From assembly GCA_026415325.1 (NCBI GenBank), contig JAOAHH010000078.1, positions 1 through 43,145 on the forward strand: a DNA stretch of 43,145 nt, read 5' to 3'. The stretch is from Thermodesulfobacteriota bacterium. Lineage in GTDB: Bacteria > Desulfobacterota > WTBG01 > CAIYCZ01 > CAIRTM01. The position numbers and the translations under genes were made by a program. Positions 16,511-23,898 of the stretch are shown one piece after another (the first letter of the stretch is position 1; each line of letters starts with the position of its first letter). Under the pieces are notes generated by a model. That model was not told the DNA's origin, ran no database searches, and saw only the letters and a list, made by a program, of their open reading frames with translations.

Positions 16511-16562
16511 CGGTCACTTCTCCTCTTCTTGATCTTCTTCAAGATATTGTCATTACTTGCAC

Positions 16563-16591
16563 AGCATACGGATATTTGCAAAAAAGGTCAA
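16563..16591 (-). promoter_or_regulatory. Predicted sigma70 promoter of sppA
   Basis: On the minus strand TTGACC (16591-16586), a 17-base spacer and TATGCT (16568-16563), about 52 bases before the ATG at 16510. Confidence 0.5.
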
Positions 16592-16631
16592 GATGTTGCG
16601 AAGAAAAGCTTTAGGCTGCCAGCGGTTGTGT

Positions 16632-16661
16632 TTGCTCATACAGCATTTCCTATGCTATAAT
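16632..16661 (+). promoter_or_regulatory. Predicted sigma70 promoter of lipB-lipA
   Basis: A perfect -10 TATAAT (16656-16661) with TTGCTC (16632-16637) at an 18-base spacing lies about 60 bases before the lipB ATG. It is back-to-back with the sppA promoter. Confidence 0.5.
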
Positions 16662-16722
16662 GCGCATAACAAGATCCGGGTATAGTAAAACCGTTTATTA
16701 ACAACAGGCCATAACGTTTAAC

Positions 16723-17406
16723 ATGCAGCAGCGCGACGCGTGGGTTCTCATCATCGACCGCATGCCGTATAATGAAGCATTTACCTTTCAGAAAAAGCTG
16801 GTTGCAGCACGCGCACAGGACAAAATAAAGGATATATTCATCCTCTTGCAACATAATCCTGTGTTCACGGCAAACCGCGAAAGCACATTTCGGCATATTT
16901 TAGCGCCTCCCGATGTACTTGCACGTGAAGGTATTGAGGTTTGTAAAACCGACCGCGGTGGCGATGTGACCTATCATGGTCCTGGCCAGATCACGGGATA
17001 TTTGATTATAGACCTCAAACAGTACGGCAGAGACCTCCATGCGTATATCCGTAACGTGGAGCAACTTCTCATCGATGCGCTTGCAGAGTTTGGTATTACA
17101 GGTGCAAGGGATAAGAACCATCCAGGTGTCTGGGTAGGGCACGAGAAGATTGCGGCAATCGGCATAGCGGTGAAAAGCGGTTGGATCACCATGCACGGGT
17201 TTGCTCTCAACGTTAATCCGAATATGGATCACTATAAAATGATTATTGCCTGCGGCATTTTCGACAAAGGGGTAACCTCGATGGAACGGCAACTTGGTCG
17301 TCCAGTGCAACTTGCCGAAGTTTATCCTCATCTCATCGCGCAATATGAGAAAATATTTAACGTCACGACGCGGCACATCACTATGGAGGACCTCTCGTGG
17401 TTATAA
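16723..17406 (+). CDS. lipB: Lipoyl(octanoyl) transferase
   Basis: Transfers octanoate from acyl carrier protein to lipoyl domains of 2-oxoacid dehydrogenases or GcvH. The family core RGGDVTYHGPGQITGYLIID is present; the catalytic Lys is in HEKIAAIGIAV and the nucleophilic Cys in IACGIFDKGVTSM. Length 227 aa is normal. The early substrate-loop motif usually written T-x-G-R reads TANRES here, a deviation noted below. The gene ends inside the first codons of lipA, so the two are translationally coupled and together build lipoyl groups. Confidence 0.93.
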   Translation: MQQRDAWVLIIDRMPYNEAFTFQKKLVAARAQDKIKDIFILLQHNPVFTANRESTFRHILAPPDVLAREGIEVCKTDRGGDVTYHGPGQITGYLIIDLKQYGRDLHAYIRNVEQLLIDALAEFGITGARDKNHPGVWVGHEKIAAIGIAVKSGWITMHGFALNVNPNMDHYKMIIACGIFDKGVTSMERQLGRPVQLAEVYPHLIAQYEKIFNVTTRHITMEDLSWL

Positions 17407-18263
17407 CCAAAAAACCTGAATGGATACGGGTAAAAGGTGTCGATGAATCCATTCTCAATAAGATGAAGTGTCTGCTTGACCGGTACCATCTCCATACGGT
17501 ATGTGAAAGTGCGGTATGCCCGAACATGGGCGAGTGTTTCAAGGCGGGGACAGCTACATTTATGATTCTTGGCAATTCATGCACCCGAAATTGCGCATTT
17601 TGCGGTGTTGACCATGGGAAGCCGCTTCCGCCTGATCCTGAAGAACCCGCGCATGTTGCACAGGCAGCGCGTGAACTTGGGCTCAAACACGTAGTCATTA
17701 CTTCAGTTACACGCGATGATCTACCTGACGGTGGGGCAGCACAATTTGCTGCTACCATCAGAGCTGTGAACCAACTGTTGCCCGATGCTACAACCGATGT
17801 GCTTATCCCCGATTTGCAAGGTTCATACGACAATCTCTGTATCATCATGGATGCACGTCCGGATATTCTTGCCCATAACCTTGAAACCGTGCCACGGTTG
17901 TATGCAACCTGCCGGCAGCAGGCAGATTACCAAGTCTCGCTCCGGGTGCTTGAGAATGCAAAAAAAATAAATCCAGATGGGTTTACGAAATCCGGCATTA
18001 TGCTCGGGCTTGGCGAAACGCGGGATGAGGTGCTTGCAGTCATGGAAGATTTGCGCAGTGTTGATTGCGATTTTCTTACCATCGGGCAATATTTGCGGCC
18101 TGCGCCTGAAAACATCGAGGTCAAGGAATTTATCCAGCCCGAGGTATTTGAGGAGTTGCGGCACATTGGAATGAAAATGGGTTTCACCTATGTAGCATCA
18201 TCCCCTTTTGTCAGAAGTTCGTTTCATGCAGAGGAGGCGCTCAGGCACGTCGGGCGTATCTAG
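17397..18263 (+). CDS. lipA: Lipoyl synthase
   Basis: Radical SAM enzyme of 288 aa inserting two sulfurs into octanoyl groups. It has both required clusters: the auxiliary motif CESAVCPNMGEC (C-x4-C-x5-C, near residue 36) and the radical SAM motif CTRNCAFC (C-x3-C-x2-C), plus the C-terminal SSFHAEE serine that ligates the auxiliary cluster (RSSFHAEEA). The start is a GTG at 17397 that overlaps lipB by 10 bases, with GGAGG about 8 bases upstream. A strong hairpin follows the stop. Confidence 0.96.
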   Translation: MVITKKPEWIRVKGVDESILNKMKCLLDRYHLHTVCESAVCPNMGECFKAGTATFMILGNSCTRNCAFCGVDHGKPLPPDPEEPAHVAQAARELGLKHVVITSVTRDDLPDGGAAQFAATIRAVNQLLPDATTDVLIPDLQGSYDNLCIIMDARPDILAHNLETVPRLYATCRQQADYQVSLRVLENAKKINPDGFTKSGIMLGLGETRDEVLAVMEDLRSVDCDFLTIGQYLRPAPENIEVKEFIQPEVFEELRHIGMKMGFTYVASSPFVRSSFHAEEALRHVGRI

Positions 18264-18284
18264 AAAGTATTCTTAACTTTTTAT

Positions 18285-18324
18285 GGCAACGCCCGCCGAC
18301 GAATCTTTCTCGGCGGGCGTTGCC
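18285..18324 (+). terminator. Hairpin between convergent lipA and the PKD propeller gene
   Basis: A perfect 15-bp GC-rich stem, GGCAACGCCCGCCGA (18285-18299) with TCGGCGGGCGTTGCC (18310-18324), and a 10-nt loop. There is no good U tract on either side, so it may stop transcription weakly or serve to protect 3' ends. Its place between two convergent genes supports a terminator role. Confidence 0.55.
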
Positions 18325-18347
18325 CATTTGCTAGATTTTGGTAGGTG

Positions 18348-19784
18348 TTATTGGTTGTGATTCGTATGTTCGATAGCCGATAGGAGTATCTCGAGTGCTG
18401 CACTCAGGCCTGCAGCAACAAGTGGGTGCCGCTGCACTACATCATCTACGGCGTCGCTATAACGATAGTAAAGTCGGATGAGGAATCTACCCGTTTCGGT
18501 GCGGGCCAGCACGTGATCGCGAAACGTACGCAATGCTGCCAATTTATGGGGCTGGTCTGCAACAAGCTGTTCTGCAGGACAGGATGGCTGTTGCATTTCA
18601 AGGACTACTTCTTTTGATGCTGTTGCACTCAACCCCTCATCGTCCCGAACCCGAAGCGTAATCGTATACCTCCCAGGAGCAGTATAGGTGTGGGAGGCGA
18701 CTTTTGTGGCGCTATATGTTGTATCGTAGTTTCCGTCGCTTTCCCAATCCCATTGCACGGTGAGTTTGTCTGCAGGCGTTTGTATATCAGAGCTTGCCGA
18801 TGCATCAACATACACCGTCAGCGGATCATCGGTCGATACGGTCACGGAAAATGCTGCTTGGGGTGCTGTGTTTTCGGGGAGCGTTTCTCCTGTATAGCGC
18901 AAAATCACACCGCCAGCACCGACAATATACGCTTCATGGCGTTGGCTGACCCAGATTGCCTGGAGGGCCTTGGTGGTCGGAGTTGTCATATCGTTCCATG
19001 AATCGCCTTCAGAGTAGGAAATTTTGCCACTGTCGCTTGCGATATACACGCGAAACGGTGACGCGATGCCACCGATAGCATAATAGTTACGTTTCACAAC
19101 CTTTGCCGCCGACCATGCTGTACCGTTATAATATCGGACGGCACCGTTTTCACCGGCTGCATAGATGTTTGATGCCCCTGCACCCCAGATGCTATACAGA
19201 ATATCCGTTGTCCCGCTTTCCATTGGCAGCCAGCGTGTGCCGTCAAAGTGGATAATCATACCTCCACCGCCGACGATATATACGTCGTTTTCCGAGGAAG
19301 CCCAGATACTGTTGAACGAATACGAAGTAATATAATTGCTTTGCTCGCATGTTGTCCGATCACAGTCGAGAATGAGACCGTTCTCACCGGCAATAAACAT
19401 CCGTGAAGATGAAGCGACCCAGACGGCGTTCAGGTTGTGCCCTGTGGTGACCGTGCGTTTTGCCCATGTGGAGCCGTTATACTGTACCAGCACGCCTTTT
19501 TCGCCGACTGCAACGATGTTGCTGGCAGCGTTCCCGTGAATGGCGGTGAGGTTTTCGCTCACCGGAACGTTTTGAACACGGCTCCATGCGGTGCCGTCAT
19601 AATGCAGGATCACACCGCCGGAGCCGACAGCGTAAATATTATCTGAACCGGTGCCCCAAATCCCTTTAAGCGGGGTTGTGACCGGAGAGTCCATCTGTTC
19701 CCATTCCTGCGCTGCAGCAGACGCGGCATACAGTCCAAACAAGAACGCCGCCAGTACATACATGGTGTATCGTTTGCATTTCAT
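18348..19784 (-). CDS. Secreted seven-repeat beta-propeller protein with PKD and CFI-box-like C-terminal domain
   Basis: Exported 478-aa protein. A signal peptide (YVLAAFLFGLYAASAAAQ) covers residues 8-26. Residues ~40-298 hold seven repeats of the form IW-x4-S-x-NIYAVG-x-GG-x-ILHYDGT-x-W, a count that fits a closed seven-bladed propeller. A PKD domain covers ~306-396 (WDWESDGNYD, GRYTITLRVRDDEG). The last ~70 residues, from Cys402, read LRTFRDHVLARTETGRFLIR and LYYRYSDAVDDV, resembling the CFI-box C-terminal domain but with the CFIATAAYGS box lost. It starts 23 bases after the rng stop, so it is last in that operon. Likely surface adhesion or binding; no enzyme motif is seen. Confidence 0.72.
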   Translation of the reverse strand: MKCKRYTMYVLAAFLFGLYAASAAAQEWEQMDSPVTTPLKGIWGTGSDNIYAVGSGGVILHYDGTAWSRVQNVPVSENLTAIHGNAASNIVAVGEKGVLVQYNGSTWAKRTVTTGHNLNAVWVASSSRMFIAGENGLILDCDRTTCEQSNYITSYSFNSIWASSENDVYIVGGGGMIIHFDGTRWLPMESGTTDILYSIWGAGASNIYAAGENGAVRYYNGTAWSAAKVVKRNYYAIGGIASPFRVYIASDSGKISYSEGDSWNDMTTPTTKALQAIWVSQRHEAYIVGAGGVILRYTGETLPENTAPQAAFSVTVSTDDPLTVYVDASASSDIQTPADKLTVQWDWESDGNYDTTYSATKVASHTYTAPGRYTITLRVRDDEGLSATASKEVVLEMQQPSCPAEQLVADQPHKLAALRTFRDHVLARTETGRFLIRLYYRYSDAVDDVVQRHPLVAAGLSAALEILLSAIEHTNHNQ

Positions 19785-19807
19785 GGTTCCGTTCTCCTGT
19801 GTTGGTA

Positions 19808-21328
19808 TTAATGGATTGTAATATCGAACTTTTCTTGATGGTACCCACTATCAGGTTTGATGACGAGCTTTGCGCCACTGCTGTGCTCGATCTCTTCCAG
19901 GGCAAGCCGCTCTTCCTCATAGAGAAATGAGGCTACTGCAGGGTGAACAGTTATGATAACGGTTCGGGCACCGGTAATACGCGGATCGCTCCGGATTGAC
20001 CGAAGCAGATCGTAGGCGACAGCAGGTGCAGATTTTATTTTCCCCCGCCCTTCACAATACGGGCACGTATCGCACATGATGCCGCTTAAGTTTTCTCTGA
20101 TCCGCTTTCGCGTCATTTGCACCAGACCAAGATCTGACATGGTGACGATGGTCGTCTTCGCGCGGTCCTTCCTGAGTTCTTCTTGGAGAGCATTGAGCAC
20201 GGTTTCACGATCGGCCTTGCGTTCCATATCGATAAAATCAATGATGATAATCCCACCAATATTTCGCAACCGAATTTGATAGGCGATTTCCTTGACCGCT
20301 TCAAGGTTTGTTTTCAGAATGGTATCGGCTTGGTTGCCTTTGCCAACATAGCGGCCAGTGTTCACATCGATGACTACGAGGGCTTCGGTTTCTTCGATGA
20401 CAATGTATCCTCCGGACTTTAACCATACGTTTTTGCCGAGAGCCCGACTGATTTCAAGTTCAATACCGTAGCGTTCAAAAATATTTCTGTCACCGTTATA
20501 CAGTTCTACAGCGCAAGAAAGTTGGGGCACGAAGGTTTCGATGAAAGATATAATCCGGCGGTACATTTCTGGTGAATCTACAACAACCCTGCGCACCTGT
20601 CGTGACAGAAGGTCACGCATTGCCCGCAATGCAATGCACAAATCCTCGTGCAGAACGCTTGCCGCTGGCGCATGCTGCATTTTCTGCTGAATATCGTTCC
20701 AGAGCCTGAGCAAAAAATCACGGTCTGCAATCAGTTCATCTTCACTTGCGCCTTCACTGGCGGTGCGGATGATGAACCCGCTGTCGGGTGTCTTGATCCG
20801 TTCAACGATCTCTCGGAGTCGGCAACGTTCCTGTTCGTCGGTGATTCTTCGTGAAATGCCGACGGTATTCATGGTCGGCATATAGACCAGATATCGGCCG
20901 GGGAGTGATATATTCGTTGAAATGCGCGCCCCTTTTGAACCTATCGGCTCCTTAATGACTTGTGCCATGATTTCCCTGCCTTCACAGAGCAGGTCTTCGA
21001 TATGCGCCGGCGGAGGACGCATGGATTCCTGCTCCTGTGGGACATCGAGATCGTCATGTCCATTTTGAAATACCTGCAATAGTGCTTTGGTGTCGAGGTC
21101 GGTACCGCAGATATCGTTTACGTAGAGAAATGCAGCGCGGTCAAGGCCGATATCGACGAATGCTGCCTGCATACCTGGAAGGACCCGCTGCACCCGACCC
21201 TTATAGATATTGCCGACAATACTTTTTTCAAATTCCCGCTCAATGTGCAGCTCAGCGAGTGAGCCGTTTTCGAGAAGGGCGACCCGGGTTTCATGGGCTG
21301 TGACGTTGATAACGATTTCTGTAGCCAT
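19808..21328 (-). CDS. rng: Ribonuclease G (RNase E/G family)
   Basis: Endoribonuclease of 506 aa that trims 16S rRNA 5' ends and degrades mRNA. The S1 domain spans about residues 35-120 (GNIYKGRVQRVLPGMQAAFVDIG). Catalytic aspartates lie in LVVIDVNTGRYVG and IIDFIDMERKADRE, and the zinc-link is CDTCPYCEGRG. The length is that of RNase G, without the RNase E C-terminal tail. It lies 14 bases after the TIGR03960/DUF2344 gene, an adjacency seen in many bacteria. Confidence 0.95.
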   Translation of the reverse strand: MATEIVINVTAHETRVALLENGSLAELHIEREFEKSIVGNIYKGRVQRVLPGMQAAFVDIGLDRAAFLYVNDICGTDLDTKALLQVFQNGHDDLDVPQEQESMRPPPAHIEDLLCEGREIMAQVIKEPIGSKGARISTNISLPGRYLVYMPTMNTVGISRRITDEQERCRLREIVERIKTPDSGFIIRTASEGASEDELIADRDFLLRLWNDIQQKMQHAPAASVLHEDLCIALRAMRDLLSRQVRRVVVDSPEMYRRIISFIETFVPQLSCAVELYNGDRNIFERYGIELEISRALGKNVWLKSGGYIVIEETEALVVIDVNTGRYVGKGNQADTILKTNLEAVKEIAYQIRLRNIGGIIIIDFIDMERKADRETVLNALQEELRKDRAKTTIVTMSDLGLVQMTRKRIRENLSGIMCDTCPYCEGRGKIKSAPAVAYDLLRSIRSDPRITGARTVIITVHPAVASFLYEEERLALEEIEHSSGAKLVIKPDSGYHQEKFDITIH

Positions 21329-21342
21329 GACGCACGAAGTGT

Positions 21343-23889
21343 TCAGTTTGTTTCCGTTTTTGCCGGTTCTTGCAAAGATATCGGCATTTTGACAACGCGA
21401 ACTGCCGTGCTATCGAATTTGAATATTCGGCAAGCAATGTCGGCCGGATGAGGTGTTTTTTTGCCTGCGCCGTCAATGACCATTTCGATGGAGTCGTGAT
21501 CGATAAGGGTCAAACGACGTACAATATTTTTTAAATCGGCCGTATACGCTTTGCCTTTTCTGACAAACGTGATCGAATGCTCAGCGCAGTGCTCAAACTC
21601 GTGGATCGTGTGCATGAGCGTTGGCGTTGGTGGCCATCGGTTTTCCCATCCTTTACAAGGGAATATGCGGTAGGTGCTTCCCTGCGGTGGCGGCGAAAAT
21701 TTGCGTCCGATCTGCATAGCGATCGGTTCCGCGCCGATCCCCGGTGGAAGATGTGGCGTGAGTGCTGTGGTGATGTCAGACAGAGAGAGTTGCTTGTTCA
21801 GTTCGAGATCAAAAATTTCACCAAGCGCTTCGATGCCGACCGGAAGCGCATGATAAAAGAGGATGCGCGGGAGCGGATGAAAACCTTTGGAATAAGCAAG
21901 AGGAATGCCTGCGCGGCGAATAGCTCTGGCAAGTGCCCGAGAAAGCTCAAGGTGGCTCAGAAATCGTGCTGTGTCGGTTTTGCAGTAGCGGCAGCGGACC
22001 CATACCGAAATATGTCCGGTATCATTATGGGTATGGTTTTCTTCAGTGCTGTTCAGGAACACGGACGCAGCAATCTCATGAGCAGGAGTTATGCACACAC
22101 CACAACGGCTGCATTCCCCCTGTCTGCAATCGATGGTCGGTTCTCCACGGTATGCCTTCTCACGCTCCCGTTTAAGAAAATCAAGAGATATGCCGCAGGT
22201 GATATGGGACCACGGAAGCGGCATATCAGGAGGACGTTCCTGGAGGTATACGTAAGGATCACATCCTGCGTCGCGGAACGCATCCATCCAGAGGCTTATG
22301 TTGAAATATTCTCTCCATGCATCAAACCCAGCGCCGCGATAATGGGCTGCAACGAGCACTGATCCTAAACGTCGGTCCCCACGGGAAAATACGCCTTCAA
22401 GAAAACTCATCCATCGGTCGTGGTATTTCACCTCGATTGTGCCGTGGTGCAGCTCCCGTTTGAGCAGGTGTTGTTTTTCTGCAATTCTCTCAGGATGCTC
22501 TTGCGCTTCCCACTGAAATGGCGTATGGGGTTTTGGAACAAATGTTGACACACTCACGTTAAGCTGCCTGCCACGGTGACGATGTGCGATCTTTCTGCAG
22601 AGCGCAACGATGGCAAGGATGTCATCCTCTTGCTCAGTTGGCAGCCCAATCATAAAATAAAGCTTCAACAGTCTCCATCCTGCATCGAATACCCAATCTG
22701 CGGTTTCAATAATTTCATCTTCAGTGATGCCTTTGTTGATGACCATACGAAGGCGCTGGGTGCCTGCTTCAGGTGCAATGGTAAATCCGGTTTTGCGAAT
22801 GCGTTTGATTTCATGAATCATTTCGGGTGAAAGTGTCGCAACGCGCAGTGATGGAAACGACACGGCGACGCGGTTGTGGTGGTTGGCGGCGATGAGGCAC
22901 CGCACCAGCTCGTTAATCCCTGCATAATCTCCGGCGCTCAGCGATACCGGTGAAAGTTCTTCATAGCCGGTTGCCGCAAGGATAGCACTGCTCTGCTTGA
23001 GAAGACGGTCGGCCTTCTTTTCGCGAATGGGGCGATATATCATCCCTGCCATGCAGAAGCGGCATCCCCGCGTACAGCCGCGAGCAATTTCAAGCTGGGC
23101 GCGATCGTGGACGGTCTGTACATAGGGGACGATCGGTGTCAGGCAGGATGGGCGATCGGTAAAGTTGGTAATGATCCGCTTTGTGATGCTCGTATATCCC
23201 TGCCGAAGGGGCCGCACGGACTGAAGGCCTCCTGAAGCGGTATACTCTGGCGTAAACAGCGCCGGAACATACACACCGCCAATATTTGCAAGGCTCTCAA
23301 GCAGCTGTGCTTTAGCGGTACCGCTCCGACGCCATGACCTCACCGCCTCGCATACCTCGAGCACCACTTCTTCGCCTTCACCGATAATGAATGCATCAAA
23401 AAATTCAGCAACGGGTTCGGGATTATAGGTACACGGTCCGCCGGCAATGACCAGCGGAGCACTGGTATCGCGTTCCGCAGCAGCGAACGGTATGCGGGCA
23501 GCTGCCAGCATGCGCAGCACGGTTGCATAGCACAGTTCGTATTCAAGAGAAAAGCCGAGGATATCAACCTCTCGTACCGGGATACGAGATTCAAGCGTCA
23601 GGAGCGGGAGGTCATGACGGCGCATAAGTTCTTCCATATCAGGCCATGGCGCAAAAACACGTTCACAGGCAATATGGGGCTGACGGTTCAGCACATAATA
23701 GAGAATCTGCAGCCCGAGATGTGACATCCCGACCTCATACACATCGGGAAACGCAAGGCACACGACAAGATCAACACTGGTATGGTCTTTCTTGACGGCA
23801 TTGATTTCATTACCGAGATACCGGGCGGGTTTGGTTACATTCGGGAGAAGACGCTCAAAATGCTCGGCAAAGGACATGACTGTTTTCAT
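21343..23889 (-). CDS. TIGR03960 family B12-binding-type radical SAM protein fused to DUF2344 (TIGR03936)
   Basis: Fusion of about 848 aa. The N-terminal part resembles a cobalamin-binding domain (FPDVYEVGMSHLGLQILYY). The radical SAM motif is RGCTRGCRFCMAG (C-x3-C-x2-C), followed by SPVSLSAGDYAG. A cysteine-rich hinge, CRQGECSRCGVC, joins the C-terminal DUF2344 domain that begins VRCRYCKTDTARFLSHLELS. The start is ATG at 23889 with GAGG 7 bases upstream; GTG 23895 and ATG 23877 are alternatives. The gene begins 9 bases after the stop of the propeller gene upstream and is followed by rng. The family is common next to rng, which suggests RNA modification or ribosome-linked work, but its reaction is not established. 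Confidence 0.9.
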   Translation of the reverse strand: MKTVMSFAEHFERLLPNVTKPARYLGNEINAVKKDHTSVDLVVCLAFPDVYEVGMSHLGLQILYYVLNRQPHIACERVFAPWPDMEELMRRHDLPLLTLESRIPVREVDILGFSLEYELCYATVLRMLAAARIPFAAAERDTSAPLVIAGGPCTYNPEPVAEFFDAFIIGEGEEVVLEVCEAVRSWRRSGTAKAQLLESLANIGGVYVPALFTPEYTASGGLQSVRPLRQGYTSITKRIITNFTDRPSCLTPIVPYVQTVHDRAQLEIARGCTRGCRFCMAGMIYRPIREKKADRLLKQSSAILAATGYEELSPVSLSAGDYAGINELVRCLIAANHHNRVAVSFPSLRVATLSPEMIHEIKRIRKTGFTIAPEAGTQRLRMVINKGITEDEIIETADWVFDAGWRLLKLYFMIGLPTEQEDDILAIVALCRKIAHRHRGRQLNVSVSTFVPKPHTPFQWEAQEHPERIAEKQHLLKRELHHGTIEVKYHDRWMSFLEGVFSRGDRRLGSVLVAAHYRGAGFDAWREYFNISLWMDAFRDAGCDPYVYLQERPPDMPLPWSHITCGISLDFLKREREKAYRGEPTIDCRQGECSRCGVCITPAHEIAASVFLNSTEENHTHNDTGHISVWVRCRYCKTDTARFLSHLELSRALARAIRRAGIPLAYSKGFHPLPRILFYHALPVGIEALGEIFDLELNKQLSLSDITTALTPHLPPGIGAEPIAMQIGRKFSPPPQGSTYRIFPCKGWENRWPPTPTLMHTIHEFEHCAEHSITFVRKGKAYTADLKNIVRRLTLIDHDSIEMVIDGAGKKTPHPADIACRIFKFDSTAVRVVKMPISLQEPAKTETN

Positions 23890-23898
23890 CTGCACGCC

